A stretch of 17,663 nt of DNA, from contig JANXTP010000108.1 in the NCBI GenBank assembly GCA_025352345.1, positions 1 through 17,663 of the forward strand. Direction: 5' to 3'. Source of the DNA: Burkholderiales bacterium. GTDB lineage: Bacteria; Pseudomonadota; Gammaproteobacteria; Burkholderiales; Burkholderiaceae_C. A program made the translations under genes and the position numbers. Below, piece after piece: positions 6,285 to 14,978 of this stretch. A model generated the notes under the pieces. That model made no database searches. It was not told the DNA's origin and saw only the letters and a list, made by a program, of their open reading frames with translations. Each line of letters starts with the position of its first letter. Position 1 is the stretch's first letter.

Positions 6285-9200
6285 TCATGCCGTCACCCGC
6301 CCCGAGGTGCAATGGGCGATCAGCGCCAGCAGATCCTCTTCGGAATACGGCTTGCCGAAGTAGTGTTCGACCCCCAGCTCCGCCGCATAGTCGCGGTGCT
6401 TCTGCGCGATGCGCGAGGTGATCATGATCACCGGCAGGTCGTGCAGACGCGGATCGGCGCGCAGGTTGCGCACCAGGTCGAAGCCGTCCATGCGCGGCAT
6501 TTCGATGTCGCTGAGCACGATGGCTGGCTTCTCCTGCGCCAGCCGTTCGAGCGCGTCGAGCCCGTCCTTGGCCAGCATCACGCGATAGCCTTCGCGCAGC
6601 AGCATGCGCTCGGTCACCCGGCGCACTGTCAGTGAATCATCGACCACCAGCACCAGGGGCGCGAGCGGCACCGCCCGGCTGCGGTCATCGACCACTTCAG
6701 CCCCGCCAGAGGCCGGCGCCTGAATCGCGACCAGCGTGGCGGTGCGAGCAGCGGCACCGTACAGGGTGGCGAGCGCCACTGGGTTGTAGATCAAAGAGAC
6801 GCTGCCCGATGCCTGCAAGGTCATGCCGGCCAGCCCGGGCATGCGTGAGAGCTGCGGCCCGAGGTTCTTGACGACCACTTCCTGGTTGCCGACCACATCG
6901 TCCACATGGACCACGATGCGCTGCGACGCGCTGCGCACCACCAGCAACTGACCGCTGCGTTCCGGTGGCGCGGCGCTGCAGGCGCTGGTCTGCAACAAGG
7001 CGCCAAGCCAGTAGAACGGCAGCGCTTCGCCATCGACGACGCAGGTGCCGCTCTGGTAGGACTGTTCGACCTCTGCGGCCGGCATGCGGCGCACCGCAGC
7101 GACCAGCGTCGAGGGCACGCCAACGGTCAACTCGCCGCAGCGCACCATCACCACCTGGGTGACGGCGGTGGTCAGCGGCAGCACCAGCTTGAAGCCGGTG
7201 CCCTGCCCCAGCGAGGTCGAGGTTTCGATGCGCCCGCCGATGGCCTGCACCTCGGAGCGCACCACGTCCATGCCGACCCCGCGGCCCGACAGCTCGGTGA
7301 CCTTGTCAGCGGTCGAGAAGCCCGGGGTGAAGATCAGGTTGGCGAGCCGGTCGTCGGAGACGGCCACATCGGTCGCGATCAGCCCGTGGGCCAGTGCCTT
7401 GATGCGGATGCGGTTCAGGTCCAGACCGGCACCGTCGTCGCGCACCTCGACACCGACCTCGTTGCCGTCCTGGGTGACCGAGACGATGATCGCACCGGTG
7501 GTGTCCTTGCCTGCCGCCGTGCGCGTGGCCGGCAACTCGATACCGTGGGTGACGCTGTTGCGCACCAGGTGTTCGAAAGCGCTGGTCATGCGGTCGAGCA
7601 CGCCACGGTCGATTTCTATCGAGCCGCCGACGATGTCGAGGCGCACCTGCTTGCCGGTTTCCTTGGCCGCCTGCCTCACCACACGGTACAGGCGGTCGGA
7701 CAGGCCTTCGAATTCCACCATCCGGGTGCGCAGCAGGTCGTCTTGCAGCTCGCGCGTCAGCCGGGCTTGCGCGGCCAGATCGTCCTCGGTGCTCTGCAAC
7801 GTCTGCTGCAAGGTACGCTGCACGGTGGCCACGTCGTTGACCGACTCGGCCATCATCCGCGTCAGCTCCTGGAAGCGGGTGAAGCGGTCGAATTCAAGCG
7901 GGTCGAACGCGACCGCCGCGACCTTGGCTGCTTCCATCCGCGAACTGATCTGCGTTTCCGCTTGCAGTTCGATGTCGCGCAACTGGCCGCGCAACCGTTC
8001 CAGGTTCTCAGTCAGATCGGACAGCGATTCCTTGATGTGATCGACGTCGCTGGCGATGCGCGTGCGGGTGATGCTGACCTCGCCGGCCTGGTTGACCAGG
8101 CGGTCGAGCAAGGGCGCACGCACCCGCACTGCCGAGGTGGCGTTCGACGCGGCGGCCACGCGCGGCAGCTCCGGTGCGTCGATGCCGTCGAAGCGCGACC
8201 AGTCGATCTCATCGGTTGCGATCGGGGCAGACCGGGCCGCTGCCTCGCTGGCCGCTTCAGCAGCATGTTCGGTGTGCACGGGCGCCGACACTGCATCGGA
8301 GGTGATGGCCTCCAACGGGTCTTCCGCAGGGGGCGCACTGTGACTGGCCACAAGCGACAGAGCGGTCGGCGGGACCAGCGTCTCGGCAGCCACGAAAGGC
8401 GTTCCGACCGCGGCCTCAACGACGGCTTCAGCAGGGGCCGCCACAACCTGCTGAACCGCTTCGAAGGCCAGTCGCAAGGCGTCGCAGCGACCCAGAAGCG
8501 GTTCGATCTCGTGCGCCGGCGTGACCACATCGGCCGACAGCGCGGTCAGGTTCTCGATGCGGCTTTCCAGTCGGTGCACCAGCTCGCCCAGGCGCATCGC
8601 ACCGGCCAGGCGGGCGCCGCCTTTGAGGGTGTGCAGGGTGCGCATCGCACCGGCCGGAGCCTGTGGGTCTCCGGGGTGACGCGCCCAGTCCTGCAAGCGG
8701 GTGGCCAGCTGGCCGAGCAACTCTTCGGCCTCTTCTTCGAAGATCGGAAACAGCTCGGCGTCAATCGCATCGCTGACGTCGATGTCTTCTTCGTCGTCGA
8801 AATGCTGAGATGGGTCGCTGGGCGTCAGGCGCATCCGCTCGTGTTTGAGGTCGTCCAGCAGCGGCTCGGACAGCGGCTTCAGTGCGGGGACGCCGAGCGG
8901 GGCCAGCCGCTGCATCTCGGTGTCGGTCGTGAAGTCGGCGGCACCCCTGTGAAGGGCATCGGCAGCAGACGGAGAACCGGACGCCGGCGTGTGGCCCAGC
9001 TGGAAATTCAGATCGATGGCCACGTCGAGCGGTGCGTTCTCGCTGTCGAGCAGCGCTTCCGCATCGAGTTCGGCGGTGGCGGTTTCCAGTCGCCGGGCAG
9101 AGCTCAGTTCGTGGTCGGCCAGGCGTGCCAGCAAGGCCTCGGACGGCTGCTTCAGAAAGCCGGCGGCGAACTGGTGCAGCAGGCGACGGATCTCGTCGGC

Positions 9201-12200
9201 GGCGTCTGTGAACAAGGCCGCTTCTTCGGTCGTGCCGGCGCCGATGGCCGCACTGCGCGCCAAGGCGTGCTCCAGCGTACGGGCCAGGTTCGACAGGTCG
9301 GCAAAGCCGACGGTGGCTGAACTGCCCGCCAGCGAATGGGCCAGCGCCACCGCGCTGTCGTCGACCGGCAGCGCCAGCTCCATGGCCCATTCGGCCAGCT
9401 CGGTGCACAGGCGGCGCGACAGCTCGTCGGCCTCGTTAAGGTAGATGTTGAACAGCGGTATGCCGATGCGCAGCGAACCCATGACCTTGGTCTCGTCGTC
9501 GTCGGCCGCGATCGACAGCGTGGGCGCCAACTCGGGTTCGGGTTCTGGCGCGGGCACAGGTGCCAACTCGGGCACCGGTTGGGCCGTCTCCACCGTCGCG
9601 TCGTCGCCGAATTCGAGGGCGAAGTCCATCGGCGAAGCGGCGTCGATCGGCTGTGGGTGCTCACCGTCCCGTGGCAGCGCACCCAGTTCGAGACTCAGCA
9701 ACTCGAAGTCTGGAGACGGGCTGCTGCCGACGTCGGTGGCAGCGAGCGGGTCGCCAAGCGGATCGTGCGATGACGACAGTCCCATTGACGGGTGCGGCAG
9801 CGGCAGCGTGGCCTGCGGGTCAAACGGCTCGAACATCGCGTTCGCGTCGCCAGACTCGAGGTCCAGCATGACGAAGCCAGTGTCGGCGTCCTGATGCAAA
9901 TGCTCGCCGCGTGCCGACGCGTTCGCAGCATCGGCATCGAGATCCGTGGCACCGCCCCAAGCTGGCGGCGCCTCGGCCACCGACTCGTTGAGGTCGAGAT
10001 CGACACGGGCATCGGCGTGGAAAGCCAGCGTGTCGTCGGACGCCGCGGCAAAGTCGGCAGCCAGATCGAAATCCATCGGCAACTCGTCCACCACCGCAGG
10101 TGCAGGTACGGCGGCGACGGCATCGAGCCGCTCTGCGGCCTGTGCCATCTGTGCGGCGCTGTGCGCGGCCGGTTGGCCTGTGGCGATGTCGTCGACCCAG
10201 GCGGCGAATTGCCCCAGCGCCTTGGTGGTGTAGCCCAGCAGCGGCTCATCGGCGTTGCGCTGCTCGGACAAGCGGGTGTTGTAGAGCTGTTCGCAGACCC
10301 AGGCGGCATCGCCGAACTCGGTCAGACCGACCATGCGGGCGCTGCCCTTCAAGGTGTGGAACGCGCGGCGCAGGATGGTCAGGCGCTGCAGGTCATCGGG
10401 CGCGGTGGCGAGACCGGCACAGGCGCCGCGAGCGGTATCGATCACCTCGCGGGCCTCTTCGAGGAACACCTCGCGCATCTCGTCGTCTTCGGCCGAATCG
10501 TCAGCGCCTATTTCGCGCGCCGCCGTGCCGGAGAGATCGAGACCGGTCGGTTCCGATGACGAATGCACGAAGTCGGCGAGTGCTTCCGACAGCTGGTCGC
10601 GCGCAGCGCTGACGGCATCGGCATCGCCCGCAGCTTCAAGCGCGATGCGTGCCCTGTTGACGGTGGCGGCCAGTGCGGTCTGATCGGCGGCGGTTGCCTC
10701 TTGAGCCAAGCGCTCCAGGTCGCGCGCGACGGCGTCGATCGACACGTCTTCGCGCGCCGCATTGAAGGCGAGCATCTGCGCCTGCTCGATCAGCCGCGGC
10801 TCGGCAGCCACCGGCGCGGGCTCGCCCGGCATGACCGGCGCGCGGTCGCTGCGGCCCATCACCGGCGACAAGGTGCCGGCCTCGGCGTCGTAGGCGAACA
10901 GCGACTTGGCCAGTGCCGGCTGCACGCTGAGCATGTCGATCAGGAAGCCGAGCGCACCAAGGTTACCGGCCAGGCGATCGAAGACACCGGCCTGACCCAC
11001 GCGCGACAGATCGACTTCGGTCGAGCTGAGCCCGTCGACCTCATCGCGCATGCGCAGCAGCGCGCTGGCGGCATGGTCCATGCCCAGCACGGACAACACA
11101 CCGCGCATCGCCGACAGGTGGTTCGGCACCGGGATCAGCACCGTCGGATCCGCCGGGTTGCGGAAGAACTGGTCGATCAGTTTTTCGGCGTCCGACAGCG
11201 TCGTGCGCAACTCCTGCACCACGCTGCCCATGGTCTGCCGATCGGACATCCGCCGGTACAGCTCTTCCATCCAGCCTTCGAGCGGCTGCGGCACCGCGCC
11301 CTGGCGCACGCTGCCCATGCGCTGTGACAGGCGCTGGATGCGGGCGGCCAGTTCAGGGTGATCGAATTCGGCATCTTCGAGGCAGGCCTCGACGTACAGC
11401 AGGCTGGTGGCGGCTTCCATCGCCAGCGCAGCCGACGGTGCAGCGGCCGTCTGCTGGGTCAGCGTTGCGGCGGCGCGCAGCTCTTCGGCGAGGACATCGC
11501 CGGACGGGAACAGGCGCTTCAGCGACTCGCCGGCGAGGGCGAACTGCTCGGTCAGGCCGTTGATGCGGTGCAACTCGCCACCGGCGACGCCAGACCAGGA
11601 TTCCTTCGCCGCAGCCACCCGCTTGCTGGCCTGCGCGATCACGGCCGGATCGAAGCGACCCAGCGCGCTGCTGTGATAGTCGCCAGCGAGGTGATGCAGC
11701 AGATCGTAGGCTTGGCGCACCGCCGCAAGACGCGGCGCCTTGCGGCCGTCACCCGGCGAATCGGCCTGGGCGCAGAAGAACAGCAGGTCACGGGCCAGCG
11801 GTTCGGAAACTTCGCTGCCGCCGCGTTCAAGAATGCGCAGCTGCGCTAGCAGCCGCGACGCGACCCGCTTGCTGAACACGTCAGGCGACAGCAGGCCGGC
11901 GGCCTGCGCTTCGAACATCGCCGCCGCCAGCTTCCACAGCGAGGCGGCGTGCGGCTGGTCGGTGCCGGCGCCCAGGCCCGCGAAGATGTGGCTCATTCGG
12001 TAGGCCGCACCCGGTGTCGGCGCCCGCATGAGCGACAGCATCCGGCCCTCGATCGCTGACCGGGTCTCGGCATCGGGTTGGCAGGCGAGCGCACGCTCGT
12101 CATCCGGCAGCGGCAACCATTGCCAGTCGTGGAACCACAGGTCGGCCGGATGGATGCGATCAGCGCCGGCGATCTCCTGCACCGCGCGGTACTGCGGGAA

Positions 12201-12608
12201 CATCGCCAGCGACGACACATGCTTGCCAGCCAGCAGGCGGGCCACGTAATCCATCAAGGCAAAGCAGGCAGCCTCGATCGCGGCGACCGCGTGGGCGTCG
12301 ATCGACCGTGGCTTGGCAATGAAACGCTGGACGCAGGCTTCGCAGGCGCGCAGCAGGCTGGCCCCGGCTTGCAGGGCAACGAGCTCCAACGCGCCGACGC
12401 CCTGGTGCAGGTGCTGACGGGCGCCGTGCAGCACCGCGGGGTCGACCACATCGACATCGGCGTCGAAGGTGGTTTCAGACTCTTTCAGATGGCGTCGCAG
12501 CGACTTCAGCGCCAATTCGAGGGAGCGCCTGAGTTCTTCCTGCACCCAGGACAGGGCACTCAGATCGCTCAGACCGTCCACCGATTGAGGATTGCGCGAG
12601 CTGTCCAT
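6285..12608 (-). CDS. chpA: ChpA/PilL-type hybrid chemosensory histidine kinase with several phosphotransfer domains
   Basis: A 2107-residue CheA-like kinase that would take signals from PilJ/PilI and phosphorylate PilG and PilH to control type IV pili. In order: an N-terminal ChpA/FimL-like domain with a degenerate site at His68; a Ser-type phosphotransfer motif at Ser499 (SAMRGVLSVLG); an Hpt at His751 (HTLKGSARMVGL); a Pro/Asp/Glu-rich linker (about 815-1045); an Hpt at His1091 (HSLAGSSATVG, Lys lost); an Hpt at His1326 (HTLKGGARLAG); dimerisation helices (about 1500-1630); an ATPase with N box HLVRNSVTHG, DDGAGLD, GRGVGMDVV and GQGTGF (about 1680-1806); a CheW-like domain (about 1812-1950); and a receiver with Asp2034, Thr2064 and Lys2086. 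Pseudomonas ChpA is larger, about 2470 residues. The ATG at 12606-12608 has AAGG 6 nt upstream. pilL is the name used in some betaproteobacteria. Confidence 0.95.
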   Translation of the reverse strand: MDSSRNPQSVDGLSDLSALSWVQEELRRSLELALKSLRRHLKESETTFDADVDVVDPAVLHGARQHLHQGVGALELVALQAGASLLRACEACVQRFIAKPRSIDAHAVAAIEAACFALMDYVARLLAGKHVSSLAMFPQYRAVQEIAGADRIHPADLWFHDWQWLPLPDDERALACQPDAETRSAIEGRMLSLMRAPTPGAAYRMSHIFAGLGAGTDQPHAASLWKLAAAMFEAQAAGLLSPDVFSKRVASRLLAQLRILERGGSEVSEPLARDLLFFCAQADSPGDGRKAPRLAAVRQAYDLLHHLAGDYHSSALGRFDPAVIAQASKRVAAAKESWSGVAGGELHRINGLTEQFALAGESLKRLFPSGDVLAEELRAAATLTQQTAAAPSAALAMEAATSLLYVEACLEDAEFDHPELAARIQRLSQRMGSVRQGAVPQPLEGWMEELYRRMSDRQTMGSVVQELRTTLSDAEKLIDQFFRNPADPTVLIPVPNHLSAMRGVLSVLGMDHAASALLRMRDEVDGLSSTEVDLSRVGQAGVFDRLAGNLGALGFLIDMLSVQPALAKSLFAYDAEAGTLSPVMGRSDRAPVMPGEPAPVAAEPRLIEQAQMLAFNAAREDVSIDAVARDLERLAQEATAADQTALAATVNRARIALEAAGDADAVSAARDQLSEALADFVHSSSEPTGLDLSGTAAREIGADDSAEDDEMREVFLEEAREVIDTARGACAGLATAPDDLQRLTILRRAFHTLKGSARMVGLTEFGDAAWVCEQLYNTRLSEQRNADEPLLGYTTKALGQFAAWVDDIATGQPAAHSAAQMAQAAERLDAVAAVPAPAVVDELPMDFDLAADFAAASDDTLAFHADARVDLDLNESVAEAPPAWGGATDLDADAANASARGEHLHQDADTGFVMLDLESGDANAMFEPFDPQATLPLPHPSMGLSSSHDPLGDPLAATDVGSSPSPDFELLSLELGALPRDGEHPQPIDAASPMDFALEFGDDATVETAQPVPELAPVPAPEPEPELAPTLSIAADDDETKVMGSLRIGIPLFNIYLNEADELSRRLCTELAEWAMELALPVDDSAVALAHSLAGSSATVGFADLSNLARTLEHALARSAAIGAGTTEEAALFTDAADEIRRLLHQFAAGFLKQPSEALLARLADHELSSARRLETATAELDAEALLDSENAPLDVAIDLNFQLGHTPASGSPSAADALHRGAADFTTDTEMQRLAPLGVPALKPLSEPLLDDLKHERMRLTPSDPSQHFDDEEDIDVSDAIDAELFPIFEEEAEELLGQLATRLQDWARHPGDPQAPAGAMRTLHTLKGGARLAGAMRLGELVHRLESRIENLTALSADVVTPAHEIEPLLGRCDALRLAFEAVQQVVAAPAEAVVEAAVGTPFVAAETLVPPTALSLVASHSAPPAEDPLEAITSDAVSAPVHTEHAAEAASEAAARSAPIATDEIDWSRFDGIDAPELPRVAAASNATSAVRVRAPLLDRLVNQAGEVSITRTRIASDVDHIKESLSDLTENLERLRGQLRDIELQAETQISSRMEAAKVAAVAFDPLEFDRFTRFQELTRMMAESVNDVATVQRTLQQTLQSTEDDLAAQARLTRELQDDLLRTRMVEFEGLSDRLYRVVRQAAKETGKQVRLDIVGGSIEIDRGVLDRMTSAFEHLVRNSVTHGIELPATRTAAGKDTTGAIIVSVTQDGNEVGVEVRDDGAGLDLNRIRIKALAHGLIATDVAVSDDRLANLIFTPGFSTADKVTELSGRGVGMDVVRSEVQAIGGRIETSTSLGQGTGFKLVLPLTTAVTQVVMVRCGELTVGVPSTLVAAVRRMPAAEVEQSYQSGTCVVDGEALPFYWLGALLQTSACSAAPPERSGQLLVVRSASQRIVVHVDDVVGNQEVVVKNLGPQLSRMPGLAGMTLQASGSVSLIYNPVALATLYGAAARTATLVAIQAPASGGAEVVDDRSRAVPLAPLVLVVDDSLTVRRVTERMLLREGYRVMLAKDGLDALERLAQEKPAIVLSDIEMPRMDGFDLVRNLRADPRLHDLPVIMITSRIAQKHRDYAAELGVEHYFGKPYSEEDLLALIAHCTSGRVTA

Positions 12609-12654
12609 GCGATGCCTTGGTTCTGGTGATTCAGCGCGGCGGTGTTCGGCGCGG

Positions 12655-14244
12655 TCAGACGATCTTGAAACGCGCCACCGACTGCTTCAGCTCGTCCGCC
12701 GTGTGCGACAGCTCGCGCACCATTTGCGCCGTCGAGCGCGTGCCCTCGCCGGTCTGTTCGGTGACCGCGAAGATGTGCTGGATGTTGGCCGCCACCACAT
12801 TGGCCGATTGCGCCTCGCCGAGCGCCCGGCTGGAGATGTCGGTGATCAGGTCGGACAACTGGTGCGACACCCTGTCGATGTCATTCAGCGCATTGCCTGC
12901 GGCGTCCGTCAGCCGGGTGCCTTCGACCACGCCCTGCGTCGAGCGCTCCATCGCGGCCACCGCGTCCAGGGTGTCGGTCTGAATCGCTTTGACGAGTGCT
13001 GCAATCTGCCGCGTCGCGTCGGCCGAGCGTTCGGCCAGCCGCTGCACTTCCTCGGCCACGACCGAGAAGCCACGCCCAGCCTCGCCGGCCGATGCGGCCT
13101 GGATGGCGGCGTTCAGCGCCAGCACGTTGGTCTGCTCGGTGATGTCCGAGATCAGTTCGGTGATCTCGCCGATCTCCTGCGACGACTCACCCAGCCGCTT
13201 GATGCGCTTGGAGGTTTCCTGGATCTGGTCGCGGATGGTGTTCATGCCGCCGATGGTGTCCTGCACCGCCTTCAGCCCCGATTCGGTCGCCGTCAACGAT
13301 TGGCGCGCCACGGCCGCCGTCTGCTGCGCTTGCGCAGATACCTCGTTGATGCGCCCGGCCATCTGCAGCACCGACTCGCCGGTGTCGCGAATTTCGCGCA
13401 GCTGTTCGCTGGACGCGGCCATCAGCTCGGTCGAGGTGGCATCGACCAGCTGCGTGGTCTCGGTCACCCGGCTCACCGTGCCCTGCACCTGGGCGACCAG
13501 CGTGCGCAGCTCTTCCACCGTGTAGTTGACCGAATCGGCGATCGCGCCGGTGATGTCCTCGGTGACGGTGGCCTGCTGCGTCAGATCGCCTTCGGCAACG
13601 CTTTGCAGCTCGTTCATCAGGCGCAAGATGGCCGCCTGGTTGGCATCGTTGACGCGCTTGGCCTCGCCCTGCAGGCGGTCGGCATCAACGCGTTGCTGCT
13701 CCATCTGGTGCGCACGCTGCACCTGCTCGACTGCGAACAGCTTGCGCTGCCCGAACACTCCGGCGAACACGGCCACCGCCGCCACCAGCAACAGGCCTGC
13801 CACACCCTGCTGTGACGGCGAGCCGTCTCCTGATGCGAACGACAGAACCACGACGGCCAGCACACCGATCATGCCGATCCAGATCAGTGCACTCAGCCAT
13901 TTTTGCTGCTGCTCGACCGGTCGGTTGGCGATCAACGGGACACCCGAAGCGCTGTTGACCGCAGCAGTCGGTGCCGGTTGCGACCGGGATTCGGCGAAGT
14001 CGGCCATGCCCGAAGGGGCCGACTCGGAAATGATGGACGGGTCGAACTCGCGCATGCCGCGACCACCGATGCCCTCAAGTACCACGGTGCGTTCCATGTC
14101 CATGTCGATCTCCAGTGGCGACCGCTTGTCAACCATGTGTTGGCCCTCCATCGACGCGGGTGCCGGCGCGTCCGCGAAGCGGGTGTCGGACGCATCAGGG
14201 TCGCGCGTCGGTTTGGATTTCTTCAGTTTGTCCAGGAAGGCCAT
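12655..14244 (-). CDS. pilJ: PilJ-type methyl-accepting chemotaxis protein without a periplasmic sensor domain
   Basis: The membrane receptor of the Pil-Chp array; 529 residues from the ATG at 14242-14244. That start gives MAFLDKLKKS and has AGGA 4 nt upstream; an in-frame ATG at 14328 has no comparable signal. Residues 1 to about 115 are cytoplasmic, polar and probably disordered. Two membrane helices lie at about 117-138 and 148-167 with only about nine residues between them. A HAMP-like helix and linker (about 200-250) follow, then the signalling domain with the highly conserved tip EQTNVLALNAAIQAASAGEAG and GRGFSVVAEEVQRLAERSA. Pseudomonas PilJ has a periplasmic PilJ-domain sensor between its two helices; here it is absent. 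No pilK methyltransferase gene is nearby. Identity as an MCP is sure; the pilJ name rests on context. Confidence 0.92.
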   Translation of the reverse strand: MAFLDKLKKSKPTRDPDASDTRFADAPAPASMEGQHMVDKRSPLEIDMDMERTVVLEGIGGRGMREFDPSIISESAPSGMADFAESRSQPAPTAAVNSASGVPLIANRPVEQQQKWLSALIWIGMIGVLAVVVLSFASGDGSPSQQGVAGLLLVAAVAVFAGVFGQRKLFAVEQVQRAHQMEQQRVDADRLQGEAKRVNDANQAAILRLMNELQSVAEGDLTQQATVTEDITGAIADSVNYTVEELRTLVAQVQGTVSRVTETTQLVDATSTELMAASSEQLREIRDTGESVLQMAGRINEVSAQAQQTAAVARQSLTATESGLKAVQDTIGGMNTIRDQIQETSKRIKRLGESSQEIGEITELISDITEQTNVLALNAAIQAASAGEAGRGFSVVAEEVQRLAERSADATRQIAALVKAIQTDTLDAVAAMERSTQGVVEGTRLTDAAGNALNDIDRVSHQLSDLITDISSRALGEAQSANVVAANIQHIFAVTEQTGEGTRSTAQMVRELSHTADELKQSVARFKIV

Positions 14245-14365
14245 TGAATCCTCGCTCAGCGATTGTGGTGACTCGTGAGGTACCAGACCCACCGATATCG
14301 AGGCCTTCTTACCGTCAGTTCGTCGCATGCGTCAAAGCGCCGAAGCGAGGTGCCGTTCGGCGCGG

Positions 14366-14890
14366 TCATCGAACGATCTTCAGAAATGCCGGGTGCCTGA
14401 CCAGGCGTGCGAGACTGATCTCCTGCCACAACCGGCCATCGGCATCGCACCAGCGCGGACCTGCGAACGATGACGCCGAAGGCGCGCGCGAGGCACCCGC
14501 CTCGACCGCCAACTGGTCTTCGCCACGCAGCCCCGCCAATCGATCGACCAGCAGCGCCGCATTGACATCGAGCGACGCGTTGAAGCCGACCAGCATCGCT
14601 TGATCGCGACCCTCGGGCCGAGCCGCGATGCCCAGGAAACCGGCCAGGTCGACCACGCCGTGCAATTGACCACGCAAATTCGCCACGCCCAGGAACCAGG
14701 GCTGCGCATGCGAAACACCCGCAATGGGCGACATCGGGAATATTTCACCGGCTTCCTGCAGCGGAAACAGGAACCCGCGTCCGTCGCATTCGACCGCCAG
14801 CCAGGCCCGGCCGCGCACCGTCGAGCGCGCCTCCTGTAATCGCTGCGCCAAGCGATTTTGCAGAGCGCGCAGTGCTTCCTTGTCGGCCAT
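14366..14890 (-). CDS. pilI: PilI, CheW-like coupling protein
   Basis: A 174-residue CheW-domain protein that would link PilJ to the ChpA kinase. CheW features include AWLAVECDGRGFLFPLQEAGEI (about 29-50), the hydrophobic SHAQPWFLGVANLRGQLHGVVDL (about 60-82) and VDRLAGL (116-122). The N-terminus MADKEALRALQNRLAQRLQEA is the usual PilI-type helix, which supports the ATG at 14888-14890. The start codon is preceded by CCCCC and has no Shine-Dalgarno, unlike pilG and pilH; see the small frame upstream. The gene lies 88 nt after pilH and 121 nt before pilJ, and I see nothing in the latter gap beyond the pilJ ribosome-binding site. Confidence 0.92.
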   Translation of the reverse strand: MADKEALRALQNRLAQRLQEARSTVRGRAWLAVECDGRGFLFPLQEAGEIFPMSPIAGVSHAQPWFLGVANLRGQLHGVVDLAGFLGIAARPEGRDQAMLVGFNASLDVNAALLVDRLAGLRGEDQLAVEAGASRAPSASSFAGPRWCDADGRLWQEISLARLVRHPAFLKIVR

Positions 14891-14920
14891 GGGGGACTGG
14901 GTGTGGGTCGGTGCGTGGTG

Positions 14921-14968
14921 TCAGGTCAGTGGCAACGGTGCCGCTGGTCGATCAAGCCGCCGAGACAC
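14921..14968 (-). other. Possible 15-codon leader frame upstream of pilI
   Basis: Directly after the pilH stop there is a strong GGAGG, then four bases later a GTG (14966-14968) that opens a 15-codon frame ending in TGA at 14921-14923. The frame is in register with pilI, which opens 30 nt further on and lacks its own Shine-Dalgarno. It may serve as a translated leader or reinitiation device, or be chance. There is no evidence for a functional peptide. Confidence 0.2.
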
Positions 14969-14978
14969 GTTACCTCCA

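Noticed and set aside
6906..9320. Long plus-strand open frame (about 804 codons) opposite chpA, with several others antisense to chpA, pilJ and phrB
   Set aside because: The composition (rich in Arg, His, Gly, Gln) and lack of any motif are typical of antisense frames in GC-rich genes. The opposite strand holds clear protein families over the same stretch.
14245..14328. N-terminal extension of PilJ from an ATG at 14328
   Set aside because: The downstream ATG has a good AGGA at proper spacing and gives the usual MAFLDKLK-type start. The extension has no upstream ribosome-binding signal.
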